Program-made: the position numbers and the translations under genes
Shown here: positions 1-8,987 of the stretch, piece by piece
Position numbering within the stretch: the stretch's first letter is position 1
Layout of the letters: each line of letters starts with the position of its first letter
DNA from: Burkholderia stabilis
Lineage (GTDB): Bacteria > Pseudomonadota > Gammaproteobacteria > Burkholderiales > Burkholderiaceae
Reading direction: 5' to 3'
Length of the DNA: 64,000 nucleotides
Assembly (NCBI RefSeq): GCF_001742165.1
Contig: NZ_CP016442.1
Coordinates: 3,534,001 to 3,598,000 of the forward strand
The notes under the pieces: model-generated
Database searches by the model: none
Told to the model about the DNA's origin: nothing
The model's input: the letters and a program-made list of their open reading frames with translations, nothing else

Positions 1-1
1 C

Positions 2-196
2 GTGCACACGCTGTCGCACGCGACCGACCGTCACGACCTGAAGATGAACGACATCGGCCGCGTCGCGCTGACGCTGCAGAAGCCGATCGTCTGCGACACG
101 TACGATGCGCATCCGGGCACGGGCGCGTTCGTGCTGATCGACGAGGCGACGCACCACACGGTCGCCGCGGGCATGATCCGCGCGTTTTCGGCGTAA
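2..196 (+). CDS. cysN: Sulfate adenylyltransferase subunit 1, C-terminal end (partial)
   Basis: This is the last 64 codons of a gene that begins before the window. The residues match the final beta-barrel domain of CysN, the GTPase subunit that with CysD makes adenosine 5'-phosphosulfate in sulfate assimilation. The stretch around NDIGRVALTLQKPI and the ending GAFVLIDEATHHTVAAGMI are typical of that domain. The next gene, 61 bases downstream, is the siroheme methyltransferase, which supplies the sulfite reductase cofactor, so the two probably share an operon. No GTPase motifs are visible because they lie upstream. Confidence 0.85.
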   Translation: MHTLSHATDRHDLKMNDIGRVALTLQKPIVCDTYDAHPGTGAFVLIDEATHHTVAAGMIRAFSA

Positions 197-257
197 TCCG
201 GTCAACTGCGCGGCGGCGCGTGGCGCCGCCGTCCGCAGGACAAGCGAAGCGACAAAC

Positions 258-1007
258 ATGGGCAAGGTGTATCTGATCGGAGCAGGGCCGGGCGCGGCGG
301 ACCTCATCACGGTGCGCGGCGCGCGGCTGCTCGGCAAGGCCGACGTCGTGCTGCACGACGCGCTCGTCGAGCCCGCGATGCTCGACTACGCGCCGAACGC
401 GCGCCGGATCGCGGTCGGCAAGCGCTGCGGGCAGCGCTCCACGGCGCAGCACTTCATCAACAAGCAGATCGTCGATGCGGCGCGCGAGCACGCGTGCGTC
501 GTGCGGCTGAAGGGCGGCGACCCGATGCTGTTCGGCCGCGCGGAAGAGGAAATGCGCGCGCTCGAGGCGGCCGGTATCGACTACGAGGTCGTGCCGGGCA
601 TCACGGCGGCGCTGGCCGGCGCGGCGACGCTGAAGCGCTCGCTGACGTTGCGCGGCGTGTCGCGCAGCGTCGCGTTCGCGACGCACAGCCGCGCGCCGGG
701 CAGCGACGAGATCCGCGAAGCCGCGCGCGCCGATTCGATCGTCTACTACATGGGCCGCGACAGCGCGCCCGGCATCGCGCAGGAACTGATCGACGCCGGC
801 CGTGCGCCGGCGACGCCGGTGGCGATCGTCGAGGCGTGCAGCACCGCGCGCGAACGCTCGCTGACATTGACGCTCGCGCAGATGGCGGCGGGCGACGCGC
901 AGGCGTGGCTCGATCCGGCGGAACCGAGCCTGTTGATGATCGGCGACGCGTTCGCCGAGCGCGCAGCACAGGCGAAGGCGGGCGATTCGTTGCGGGATGC
1001 TGCCTGA
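258..1007 (+). CDS. cobA: Uroporphyrinogen-III C-methyltransferase (SUMT)
   Basis: The 249-residue product is a SAM-dependent methyltransferase that converts uroporphyrinogen III to precorrin-2, the branch point to siroheme and cobalamin. The N-terminal glycine-rich motif VYLIGAGPGAADLITVRG and the second signature VVRLKGGDPMLFGRAEEE (about residues 80-97) are both present, and the length fits single-domain CobA rather than the fused CysG. It follows cysN, so its main role is probably siroheme for sulfite reductase. The ribosome-binding site is weak. A strong terminator lies 20 bases beyond the stop codon. Confidence 0.93.
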   Translation: MGKVYLIGAGPGAADLITVRGARLLGKADVVLHDALVEPAMLDYAPNARRIAVGKRCGQRSTAQHFINKQIVDAAREHACVVRLKGGDPMLFGRAEEEMRALEAAGIDYEVVPGITAALAGAATLKRSLTLRGVSRSVAFATHSRAPGSDEIREAARADSIVYYMGRDSAPGIAQELIDAGRAPATPVAIVEACSTARERSLTLTLAQMAAGDAQAWLDPAEPSLLMIGDAFAERAAQAKAGDSLRDAA

Positions 1008-1028
1008 GCGGGGCTCGACCGTCGTTCG

Positions 1029-1062
1029 AAAAAAAAGCGCTGGCGGAAGCCAGCGCTTTTTT
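1029..1062. terminator. Bidirectional terminator between cobA and cbiX
   Basis: A perfect 9-bp stem (AGCGCTGGC at 1036-1044 with GCCAGCGCT at 1049-1057) and a four-base loop are flanked by an A run on the left and a T run on the right. It can therefore stop transcripts from both convergent operons. Confidence 0.9.
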
Positions 1063-1083
1063 CATTTGGGGACGCCGTTTCGC

Positions 1084-1467
1084 TTATGCGTCGCCGCCGA
1101 TCTGGTCGATGCAATAACGCGCGATCGCGTCGAGCACGCCGTCGTCTTCGCCGACGGCCGTGGCACAGCGGATCTCGACGCCGGGATGCGCGGCGCGGCA
1201 CGCGTCGACGAGCTGCGGCAGGTCGCGGCGCACATGGCCGCCCTGGCCGAAGAACACGGGCACCACGGTGATGCGCGCGCAGCCGGCGGCAACCTGCGCG
1301 GCGACGGCTTCACCGAGCGACGGCGTCATCAATTCGAGGAACGCGAGCGACACGTGCGATGCGGGGGAGGCGGCACCGCGCAGCCGCGCGGCGAGCCGCT
1401 CGAACGGCTCGGCCCAGCGCGGGTCGCGGGCGCCGTGGCCGAACAGGACGATGCCGTGCGAATGCAT
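1084..1467 (-). CDS. cbiX: Sirohydrochlorin chelatase, short CbiX type
   Basis: The 127-residue protein is a single-domain CbiX-like chelatase, expected to insert Fe2+ or Co2+ into sirohydrochlorin. The N-terminal HGIVLFGHGARDP carries the conserved metal-binding His, and the second conserved His lies in FFGQGGHVRRDL. At this length it would act as a homodimer, as the short CbiX proteins do. The start is 27 bases downstream of the lptG stop on the same strand, so it may be read through from lptFG. It converges on the siroheme methyltransferase cobA, which makes iron insertion for siroheme the more likely role, but the metal cannot be told from sequence. Confidence 0.85.
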   Translation of the reverse strand: MHSHGIVLFGHGARDPRWAEPFERLAARLRGAASPASHVSLAFLELMTPSLGEAVAAQVAAGCARITVVPVFFGQGGHVRRDLPQLVDACRAAHPGVEIRCATAVGEDDGVLDAIARYCIDQIGGDA

Positions 1468-1494
1468 GTCGAAACCTCCGTCGTGACGCGGCGC

Positions 1495-2643
1495 TCAGTG
1501 CCGGTCGACCCACTTCAGCGCGAACAGGCCGAGCGCGAGATAGATGAGGCCCGGCGTCGCGGCCGTCAGCGGCGCGGGCCACGTGTTCAGCGTGCCGATG
1601 TGCGAGAACAGCGTGTTGAGCAGCTGGAAGCTCATGCCGAGCATGATGCCGCCGAACACCTTCACGCCGACCACGCCCGCGCGCGTGTGCAGATACGCGA
1701 ACGGCAGCGACAGCACGAGCATCACGAACACCGCGAACGGATACAGCAGCTTGCGCCACAGCGCGATGTCGTAGCGCTGCGTGTCCTGCTGGTTTTCTCG
1801 CAAGTGCTGGATGTAGCGGAACAGGTTGAAGATTGACATGCGTTCCGGCGACACGAGCAGCACCGACAGGATCTGCGGCGTCAGGTCCGAGCGCAGCCGG
1901 TATTCGGGCAGCGATACCTGCTGCGACCGGTACACGGGGTTCAGCGCGTCGGGCGGCTGGCCGCTGATCGGCTTGATCGGCGTCAGTTCGGTCTCGGTGA
2001 CGCCCTTCAGCAGCCAGTGGCCGGGCGGCTCGTAGCGGCCCGTCTGCGCGATCCGCACGTTCTGCAGCTGGAATTTCGAGTCGAACTCGTAGATGCGCAC
2101 GTTGCTGATCGTCGAGTCGGGCGACAGGCTGCCGACGTTGACGAAGCGCGTGACCTGCTCGCCGTTTTCGCGGGCCGCGAGCGTGTCCTTCACCCACACG
2201 CCCGACTGGAAGTTCGACGACACCGACGCGCCGAGCGCCTGCAGCCGCACGCGTTCGGACAGCTGGTCGGCGTACGGGCCGACGAATTCGCCGATCAGGT
2301 AGGTGATGATCACGAGCGGCACGCCGATCTTCAGCAGCGAGCGCAACGCCTGGTTGGTCGCGAGGCCCGACACGCGGAAGATCGTGAATTCGGAGTTCGC
2401 GGCCATCTGCGCGAACACGTAGATCGCGCTGATCAGCGCGGCGACCGGAATGATCTCGTAGAAGCGCGACGGCGTTTGCAGCGCGACGCGCAGCACCGCG
2501 TAGCCGAACTTGTAGTTGCCGTGTCCGACCGAGTTCAGTTCGCTGATCAGGTCGAAGAAGAAGAACAGGCCCGAGAACGCGAACAGGATGAAGACGAACG
2601 TGACGTAGATCTGTCGCGCGAAGTACTTTTCATAGAGCCGCAT
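1495..2643 (-). CDS. lptG: LPS export ABC transporter permease LptG
   Basis: The 382-residue inner-membrane protein belongs to the YjgP/YjgQ family. With LptF and the ATPase LptB it extracts lipopolysaccharide from the inner membrane and feeds it to the LptC-LptA bridge. An N-terminal pair of membrane segments (FVFILFAFSGLFFFFDLISE onward), a periplasmic beta-jellyroll domain (about residues 130-280) and three C-terminal helices give the family layout. It starts three bases after the lptF stop, consistent with translational coupling. LptB, LptA and LptC are not in the window. Confidence 0.93.
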   Translation of the reverse strand: MRLYEKYFARQIYVTFVFILFAFSGLFFFFDLISELNSVGHGNYKFGYAVLRVALQTPSRFYEIIPVAALISAIYVFAQMAANSEFTIFRVSGLATNQALRSLLKIGVPLVIITYLIGEFVGPYADQLSERVRLQALGASVSSNFQSGVWVKDTLAARENGEQVTRFVNVGSLSPDSTISNVRIYEFDSKFQLQNVRIAQTGRYEPPGHWLLKGVTETELTPIKPISGQPPDALNPVYRSQQVSLPEYRLRSDLTPQILSVLLVSPERMSIFNLFRYIQHLRENQQDTQRYDIALWRKLLYPFAVFVMLVLSLPFAYLHTRAGVVGVKVFGGIMLGMSFQLLNTLFSHIGTLNTWPAPLTAATPGLIYLALGLFALKWVDRH

Positions 2644-2646
2644 CGA

Positions 2647-3738
2647 TCATGCTCCCGAGCGGCCGAACAGCGCGCGTGTAAACAGCGGACGATTGCGCAC
2701 GCGCAACCAGAAGATGAACGCGACGATCGCCGCGACCACCAGGTGCAGGCCGACGAGGCCGACGCCGAACGACATCTTGCCCTGCTCGATCTGCGCCTGC
2801 ACGACGTTCAGCAGGTTCGAGTACGTCAGGTAGATCAGCACGGCCATCACGAGGTTGATCGTGCGGCTGCGGCGCGGGTTCTGGTAGGACAGCGGAATGC
2901 CGAGCACCATCAGGTTGATCGCGATCAGCGGCAGCCCCGCGCGCCACGCGAATTCCGCGAGGTTGTCGCGCGTCGGGTTGCGCAGCAGGTCGGGTGTCGG
3001 CGTGCTGTTGGTGGTCGGCACGTTGGTGACCGGCGTGCTCGTGATCTTCACGCCGTAGCGCTCGAACTCCATGATCTTGAAGTTCGGCTGGCCCGGCGTG
3101 CCGTCGTAGCGGCGGCCGTCTTCCAGGACGACAAAACGGCTGCCGTCCCGCGTCTCGGTGTGCCCCGTCTGCGACACGACGACGTTGACCTTGCCGTTCT
3201 CGGTCGACGTCACGAATACGTTCTGCACCTTGCTCTGGTCGGGCGTCATCTTCTCGATGAAGAACACGCGGTGGTTCGCGGCCGATTCGCGGAACTGGCC
3301 CGGCGCGAGCAGCGAAATTTCGTCGCGCTGCTGGAAGCGCGCCTTGATCATCTTGCTTTGCTGGTTCGACCACGGCCAGCCGACGAACGCGAAGAAGGCG
3401 ATCAGCAGGATGATCGGCGTGGCGAACACGCCGATCGGCTTGATGAGGCGCGTGAGGCTCACGCCCGACGCGAGCCACACCACCATTTCGGAGTCCCGGT
3501 ACCACCGGGTCAGCACGAACAGGATCGATACGAACAGCGTGACGACGAGCATCACGGCGAGGTAGCCGATCACGGTCAGGCCGATCAGCACGAGCACGTC
3601 CCGCGGATCGATTTCACCGGACGCGGCGTAGCCGACGATGCGGATCATCATCGTCGTGAGCATGATCGTGAGCAGCACCATGAACACGGCGCCAGCCGTA
3701 TACGCAAGCTCGCGCTGGAGGGAGCGTTCGAAGATCAT
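2647..3738 (-). CDS. lptF: LPS export ABC transporter permease LptF
   Basis: The product of 363 residues is the partner of LptG in the LptB2FG transporter. I chose the Met at 3738 (MIFERSLQRELAYTAGAVF) because it matches the conserved N-terminus of the family. The frame stays open 39 codons upstream, but that extension resembles no LptF. Membrane segments lie at the N-terminus and in the last 100 residues, around a periplasmic domain. The gene is divergent from pepA, with 122 bases between the starts, and this arrangement is common in proteobacteria. Confidence 0.93.
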   Translation of the reverse strand: MIFERSLQRELAYTAGAVFMVLLTIMLTTMMIRIVGYAASGEIDPRDVLVLIGLTVIGYLAVMLVVTLFVSILFVLTRWYRDSEMVVWLASGVSLTRLIKPIGVFATPIILLIAFFAFVGWPWSNQQSKMIKARFQQRDEISLLAPGQFRESAANHRVFFIEKMTPDQSKVQNVFVTSTENGKVNVVVSQTGHTETRDGSRFVVLEDGRRYDGTPGQPNFKIMEFERYGVKITSTPVTNVPTTNSTPTPDLLRNPTRDNLAEFAWRAGLPLIAINLMVLGIPLSYQNPRRSRTINLVMAVLIYLTYSNLLNVVQAQIEQGKMSFGVGLVGLHLVVAAIVAFIFWLRVRNRPLFTRALFGRSGA

Positions 3739-3860
3739 TCTTGATGAGAAGAGGGCGGGAGGCTGCGCACGCGTGGTGGAGCGCTCGCGCCGCCACGGGA
3801 AAAATAGCGGATAATTGCGGCTTTCATCCTTAGCCCAGATTTTATCCGAGGACAAGCGCG

Positions 3861-5372
3861 ATGGACTTTAGCATAAAAGGCTGTGATTGGAGCAAAGGCG
3901 AGGCCAAGGGGTTCCTGACCGGGAAATCCGACTGCATCGTGCTCGGCATCTTCGAGGCGCAGACGCTTTCGGGCGCGGCGCTCGACATCGACACGGCCAC
4001 AAAGGGACTGATTTCGCGCGTGGTGAAGGCCGGCGACATGGACGGCAAGCGCGGCAAGACGCTGTTCCTGCACGAAGTATCGGGCATCGGCGCGTCGCGC
4101 GTGCTGCTCGTCGGCCTCGGCAAGCAGGACGCTTTCAACCAGAAAGCCTATAACGACGCCGTTACGGCCGCCTGGCGCGCGCTGCTGGCGACCAAGGTCG
4201 TCCAGGTCACGTTCACGCTCGCGCAGCTGCCGGTCGACGAGCGCAGCTCCGACTGGGGCGTGCGCGCGGCGATTCTCGCGCTGCGCAACGAGACCTACCG
4301 CTTCACGCAGATGAAGAGCAAGCCGGAACCGGCGTCGCACACGCTCAAGCGCGTCGTGTTCAGCGTCGATCCGTCCGACGAAAAGGCCGCGAAGGTCGCG
4401 GTCAAGCAGGCCGTCGCGCTCGCGAACGGGATGGATCTCACCCGCGATCTCGGCAACCTGCCCGGCAACGTCTGCACGCCGACCTACCTCGGCAACACCG
4501 CGAAGAAGATCGCGAAGGATTGGGGCCTGAAGGCTGAAGTCCTCGGGCTCAAGCAGATCCAGGCGCTGAAGATGGGCTCGTTCCTGTCGGTCGCACGCGC
4601 GTCGGTCGAGCCGCCGCAATTCATCGTGCTGCACTACCAGGGCGCCGCCGCGAAGGCCGCGCCGGTCGTGCTGGTCGGCAAGGGCATCACGTTCGACACG
4701 GGCGGCATCTCGCTGAAGCCGGGCGAGGGCATGGACGAGATGAAGTACGACATGTGCGGTGCCGGCTCCGTGCTCGGCACGATCCGCGCGGTCGCCGAGA
4801 TGGGCCTGAAGATCAACGTCGTCGCGATCGTGCCCACCTGCGAGAACATGCCGGGCGGCAACGCGACGAAGCCGGGCGACATCGTCACCAGCATGAAGGG
4901 CCTGACGATCGAGGTGCTGAACACCGACGCCGAAGGCCGCCTGATCCTGTGCGACGCGCTCACGTATGCCGAGCGCTTCAAGCCGGCTGCCGTGATCGAC
5001 GTCGCGACGCTGACGGGCGCATGCGTGATCGCGCTGGGCGGCCACAACAGCGGCCTGTTCTCGACCAACGACGCGCTCGCGGGCGAACTGCTCGACGCGT
5101 CGCGCGAAGCGAACGACCCGGCGTGGCGCATGCCGCTCGACGACGAGTACCAGGACCAGCTGAAGTCGAATTTCGCGGATCTCGCGAACATCGGCGGGCG
5201 TCCGGCCGGCGCCGTGACGGCCGCGTGCTTCCTGTCGCGCTTCACCGAGAGCTATCCGTGGGCCCACCTCGACATCGCGGGCACCGCATGGAAGGGCGGC
5301 GCCGCGAAGGGTGCGACGGGGCGTCCGGTGCCGTTGCTCGCGCAGTTCCTGATCGACCGCGCCGGCCAATGA
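3861..5372 (+). CDS. pepA: Leucyl aminopeptidase PepA (M17 family)
   Basis: The 503-residue cytosolic enzyme removes N-terminal residues from peptides using two metal ions. The M17 signature NTDAEGRL is at residues 354-361, and the metal-binding segment around [17 protein letters not shown] is intact. The length equals that of E. coli PepA. In E. coli the same protein also binds DNA (Xer recombination, carAB control), but no evidence for that role is visible here. holC follows after 34 bases, as in many proteobacteria. Confidence 0.96.
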   Translation: MDFSIKGCDWSKGEAKGFLTGKSDCIVLGIFEAQTLSGAALDIDTATKGLISRVVKAGDMDGKRGKTLFLHEVSGIGASRVLLVGLGKQDAFNQKAYNDAVTAAWRALLATKVVQVTFTLAQLPVDERSSDWGVRAAILALRNETYRFTQMKSKPEPASHTLKRVVFSVDPSDEKAAKVAVKQAVALANGMDLTRDLGNLPGNVCTPTYLGNTAKKIAKDWGLKAEVLGLKQIQALKMGSFLSVARASVEPPQFIVLHYQGAAAKAAPVVLVGKGITFDTGGISLKPGEGMDEMKYDMCGAGSVLGTIRAVAEMGLKINVVAIVPTCENMPGGNATKPGDIVTSMKGLTIEVLNTDAEGRLILCDALTYAERFKPAAVIDVATLTGACVIALGGHNSGLFSTNDALAGELLDASREANDPAWRMPLDDEYQDQLKSNFADLANIGGRPAGAVTAACFLSRFTESYPWAHLDIAGTAWKGGAAKGATGRPVPLLAQFLIDRAGQ

Positions 5373-5406
5373 TGGCGGTGCTGACGACGATGCGGGTACG
5401 CGGGCA

Positions 5407-5823
5407 ATGACGCGGATCGATTTCCACTCGAACGTCGGCGATTCGCTCGCGTACGCGTGCCGGCTGCTGCGCAAGGCCTACCAGGCCGGGCAGCCGGTCG
5501 TCGTGCTCGCCGAGCCCGCGCGCCTGCGCGCGCTCGACGAGCGGCTCTGGACGTTCTCGCCGCTCGATTTCATCCCGCATTGCGGCGTCGACAGCGAGCA
5601 CGCAGCCGGCACGCCGATCGTGCTGGCCGCCGATCTCGACCGCGCGCCGCATCATCACGTGCTGCTGAACCTCGGTGCGGCCGTACCCGCGCAGTTCGCC
5701 CGCTTCGAGCGCCTGCTCGAGGTGGTCGGCAACGCGCCGGACGAGCTGGCCGCGGGCCGCGACCGCTACCGCTTCTATCGCGACCGCGGATACGCGCTGA
5801 ACAATTACAAGCAGGGCAGCTAG
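5407..5823 (+). CDS. holC: DNA polymerase III chi subunit
   Basis: The 138-residue protein is HolC. Chi pairs with psi in the clamp loader and contacts single-strand binding protein at the replication fork. The start TRIDFHSNVGDSLAYACRLLRKAYQAG, the central WTFSPLDFIPHC block and the tail YRFYRDRGYALNNYKQ are typical of the family. It follows pepA closely and precedes a DUF2486-type gene by 25 bases, so all three are probably one transcript. Confidence 0.92.
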   Translation: MTRIDFHSNVGDSLAYACRLLRKAYQAGQPVVVLAEPARLRALDERLWTFSPLDFIPHCGVDSEHAAGTPIVLAADLDRAPHHHVLLNLGAAVPAQFARFERLLEVVGNAPDELAAGRDRYRFYRDRGYALNNYKQGS

Positions 5824-5848
5824 CCGCAACCGTCGACGGAGTGTTCCC

Positions 5849-6577
5849 GTGACACAAGCCGATTCATCCTCGATCCCGACGCTCACCGACGTGCTGGTGC
5901 CGGGCAAGCCGGTGCCGGCGCGCTCGCCCGCGCCCGATGCGCGTCTGTCGCACGATAGCCCGGCGATTCCGGTACTGACCGACGTGGTCGAGCCGGACAC
6001 GTCCGCGAAACATGTAGCCGACCCCGAATCCGTCGTGATCGAACCGGTGCCGACGCCGCATGTGCCGGCGGTCGAGTTGCCGGGCGACGTGGCGGCGGCT
6101 GCCGCGGCGGCGATGGGCGAGACCGATGCGCCGGCCGAGCCCGGCGCTGCCGGGCACGTGGTGGCTGAAGATGCGGCGGCGATGAATGCGCCGCTGCTGT
6201 CGTCGCTGGCCGGCGGCGACCTGCCGCAGCACGCGTTCGCCGCGGTTGCGCACGAAGCGCTCGGGCAACCAGCCGAAACGGCGATGCCGGAGGCGGTCGT
6301 GGCGGCCACAGCGCCGCAAGCGGCTGCAGGGCTGACGCCGGAAGATGCGCAACACATTGCCGAGCGCCTGCGCAATCGTCTGACGAACTATCTGACCGGA
6401 GAAGGGCGCGAGGCCATCGAGGCCCGCTGCCGCGACGCGCTGCACGAGCATTCGGCCTGGCTCGTCGGGCAGATTACGCGCGAGGTGGCGCTGGCGCTCG
6501 AAACCGAGGTGATGGACTGGGTGCGCGACGCGGTCGATGAAGAGATCGCGCGGCGCCGTACCGGCCATTCAGGCTGA
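5849..6577 (+). CDS. DUF2486-type hypothetical protein
   Basis: This 242-residue acidic, alanine/proline-rich protein resembles the Burkholderia-restricted DUF2486 family found after holC. The first 160 residues are low-complexity and contain a repeated phrase, IPTLTDVLVPG near residue 9 and IPVLTDVVEPD near residue 40. The last 80 residues look like a folded amphipathic helical domain (HIAERLRNRLTNYLTGEG onward). No signal peptide, membrane segment or catalytic motif is seen. Position suggests co-expression with the clamp-loader gene, but no function can be assigned. Confidence 0.72.
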   Translation: MTQADSSSIPTLTDVLVPGKPVPARSPAPDARLSHDSPAIPVLTDVVEPDTSAKHVADPESVVIEPVPTPHVPAVELPGDVAAAAAAAMGETDAPAEPGAAGHVVAEDAAAMNAPLLSSLAGGDLPQHAFAAVAHEALGQPAETAMPEAVVAATAPQAAAGLTPEDAQHIAERLRNRLTNYLTGEGREAIEARCRDALHEHSAWLVGQITREVALALETEVMDWVRDAVDEEIARRRTGHSG

Positions 6578-6623
6578 ACGGACGGTCGTTTCGGCGACAG
6601 AAAACGGGGTGCGGTTCGAGCAG

Positions 6624-6645
6624 GCGCCGGCAATGCTGCCGGCGC
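6624..6645. other. GC-rich hairpin between convergent genes
   Basis: GCGCCGGCA and TGCCGGCGC form a perfect 9-bp stem with a 4-base loop between the convergent DUF2486 and cytochrome genes. There is no T tract, so it is not a classical intrinsic terminator. It may still mark the 3' end of the holC transcript. Confidence 0.4.
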
Positions 6646-6724
6646 GGTGCCGGTCAGCCGATGCAGGCCCGCCAGCCGGCGGCGCCGGGCACAATAACGG
6701 CGATCCCCGTCCGGGGTGTCCGGT

Positions 6725-7051
6725 TCAGTGCAGCGACAACACCCATTGCGCGAGCGTATGGGCTTCGGCGCTCGTCAGTTGCGTATTTGCGGGCATCGGC
6801 ACGCTGCCCCATACCCCGACGTTGCCTTTCACGATCGACTGGGCCAGGTAATCGACGGCGTCGCCGCGCGCCGCATACTTGCCGGCGATGTCGCGGAACG
6901 ACGGACCCATCAGCGGCTTGCTGACCGCGTGGCAGGCCATGCAGTTCTTGCGCTGCGCAAGCGCGAGCCCGTCGGCCTGGTCGGCGCGCGCGGCCGCCGC
7001 GCCGCCGGCCAGCAGCGTCACGAGCAGCGCGCGCAATATCGTCTGTTTCAT
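6725..7051 (-). CDS. Small periplasmic class I cytochrome c
   Basis: The 108-residue precursor has a signal peptide (MKQTILRALLVTLLAGGAAAARA) followed by one haem-attachment motif CMACH at residues 37-41. A methionine in GSVPMP is the likely sixth haem ligand. Size and layout match cytochrome c-551/c-552-type electron carriers to terminal oxidases or periplasmic reductases. It stands alone between convergent holC-DUF2486 and the ilvD stop, so context gives no partner. Membrane attachment is not expected. Confidence 0.9.
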   Translation of the reverse strand: MKQTILRALLVTLLAGGAAAARADQADGLALAQRKNCMACHAVSKPLMGPSFRDIAGKYAARGDAVDYLAQSIVKGNVGVWGSVPMPANTQLTSAEAHTLAQWVLSLH

Positions 7052-7178
7052 GCGGTTCTCCGCCGGCGGGGACGGCCGGCTTCATGGTCCGCGCATTATA
7101 AAAGCAAAGGGAAAGCGCGTTTTGCGCGTTCCCCCGGCGGCCATTTTTATCGGGGTCGCATGCTGTGACGAAACGTCG

Positions 7179-8852
7179 TCAACCCGTGACCGCGCCCTTG
7201 TTCGCCGGGCGGGCGAGCGCCGCGAACTTCGCGAGCACGCCGCGCGTGTAGCGCGGCGCCGGCTGTTGCCACGCGGCGCGGCGGCGCGCGAGCTCGGCAT
7301 CGTCGACGTTCAGTTGCAGCAGCAGCCGGTGCGCATCGATCGTGATCGAGTCGCCTTCCTGCACGAGCGCGATCGTGCCCCCGACGAACGCTTCAGGTGC
7401 GACGTGGCCGACCACCATGCCCCAGGTGCCGCCCGAGAAGCGGCCGTCGGTGATAAAGCCGACCGATTCGCCGAGCCCCTTGCCGATGATCGCGGACGTC
7501 GGCGCGAGCATTTCCGGCATGCCGGGGCCGCCTTGCGGGCCGAGATAGCGCAGCACGAGTATGTCGCCCGCGCGGATCCGGTCGCCGAGGATCGCATCCA
7601 TCGCACTCTGCTCGTCGTCGAATACGCGCGCCGGGCCCGTGATCACCGGGTTCTTCAGGCCGGTGATCTTCGCGACCGCGCCGTCTTCGGCGAGATTGCC
7701 CTTCAGGATCGCCAGGTGGCCTTCCTTGTACAGCGCGCGATCGATCGGGAAGATCACGTCCTGGTCCGCGCGCGGCACGCCCGGCACGTCCTTCAGTTCC
7801 TCGGCGATCGTGCGGCCGGTGATCGTCATGCAGTCGCCGTGCAGCAGCCCCGCATCGAGCAGGATCTTCAGCACCTGCGGAATTCCGCCGGCCTTGTGCA
7901 GGTCGGTCGCGACGTAGCGGCCCGACGGCTTCAGGTCGCAGATCACGGGCACGCGCTTGCGGATGCGCTCGAAATCGTCGATCGACCACTCGACCTCGGC
8001 CGCGTGCGCGATCGCGAGATAGTGCAGCACCGCATTGGTCGAGCCGCCCGTCGCCATGATGACCGACACCGCGTTCTCGATCGCTTCCTTCGTGATGATG
8101 TCGCGCGGCTTCAGGTCGCGCTTCACGGCCTCGACGAGCACGCGCGCCGATTCGGCGGCCGAATCGACCTTCTCCTGGTCGGGATTCGCCATCGTCGACG
8201 AATACAGCAGCGACATCCCGAGCGCCTCGAACGACGAGCTCATCGTGTTCGCGGTGTACATGCCGCCGCACGAGCCCGACGTGGGGCACGCGTTCTGCTC
8301 GACCCCGTCGAAATCCTCCTGCGACATCCGGCCCGCGGTGAATTCGCCGACGGCCTCGAACGACGACACGATCGTCAGGTCGCGGCCCTTCCAGTGGCCG
8401 GGGCGGATCGTGCCGCCGTACACATAGATGCCCGGCACGTTCAGGCGCGCGAGCGCGATCATGCCGCCGGGCATGTTCTTGTCGCAGCCGCCGACGACCA
8501 CCACGCCGTCCATCCACTGGCCCTGCACGCAGGTTTCGATGCAGTCGGCGATCACCTCGCGCGACACGAGCGAGTACTTCATGCCTTCGGTGCCCATCGA
8601 CATGCCGTCCGAAATCGTTGGCGTGCCGAAGATCTGCGGGTTCGCGCCGGACGCCTTCACGGCCTCGACGGCCGCGTCCGACAGGCGCTGCAGGCCGGAA
8701 TTGCAGGGCGTGATCGTCGAGTGGCCGTTGGCGATGCCGACCATCGGTTTGTCGAAATCCTCCTTCTGGTAGCCGAGTGCGTAATACATCGAGCGGTTCG
8801 GCGAACGGGCCACGCCTTGCGTGATGTGCTTCGAGCGACGGTTGTACGACAT
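7179..8852 (-). CDS. ilvD: Dihydroxy-acid dehydratase
   Basis: The enzyme performs the third step of isoleucine/valine synthesis, dehydrating 2,3-dihydroxy acids to 2-keto acids. I chose the Met at 8852 ([20 protein letters not shown]) because a GGAG ribosome-binding site sits six bases upstream and the product is then 557 residues, the family length. Cys50, Cys123 ([10 protein letters not shown]) and Cys195 (GSCGGMYT) are the three expected iron-sulfur ligands. An upstream Met at 8864 is also possible. The gene is divergent from a LysR regulator, with 135 bases between the starts, and is not linked to other ilv genes here. Confidence 0.95.
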   Translation of the reverse strand: MSYNRRSKHITQGVARSPNRSMYYALGYQKEDFDKPMVGIANGHSTITPCNSGLQRLSDAAVEAVKASGANPQIFGTPTISDGMSMGTEGMKYSLVSREVIADCIETCVQGQWMDGVVVVGGCDKNMPGGMIALARLNVPGIYVYGGTIRPGHWKGRDLTIVSSFEAVGEFTAGRMSQEDFDGVEQNACPTSGSCGGMYTANTMSSSFEALGMSLLYSSTMANPDQEKVDSAAESARVLVEAVKRDLKPRDIITKEAIENAVSVIMATGGSTNAVLHYLAIAHAAEVEWSIDDFERIRKRVPVICDLKPSGRYVATDLHKAGGIPQVLKILLDAGLLHGDCMTITGRTIAEELKDVPGVPRADQDVIFPIDRALYKEGHLAILKGNLAEDGAVAKITGLKNPVITGPARVFDDEQSAMDAILGDRIRAGDILVLRYLGPQGGPGMPEMLAPTSAIIGKGLGESVGFITDGRFSGGTWGMVVGHVAPEAFVGGTIALVQEGDSITIDAHRLLLQLNVDDAELARRRAAWQQPAPRYTRGVLAKFAALARPANKGAVTG

Positions 8853-8928
8853 GGGGGACTCCATCGTTGTCTGGGCAACGCCCGTGAGCGGCGTGCCGGG
8901 TTGGATCAAACAAGAATGGAGTTTCCGG

Positions 8929-8943
8929 ATTGGGATGTCCAAT
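8929..8943. promoter_or_regulatory. LysR-type operator candidate (T-N11-A)
   Basis: ATTGGGATGTCCAAT is a perfect inverted repeat (ATTGG / CCAAT, 5-base spacer) that contains the T-N11-A pattern bound by LysR proteins. It lies 45 bases before the LysR start and 77 bases before the ilvD start, beside an AT-rich stretch suited to divergent promoters. Binding by the adjacent regulator is inference. Confidence 0.5.
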
Positions 8944-8987
8944 ATATTATTTGTCGCTTATTAAGTCGTTTCGCGAATGAGTGACGC

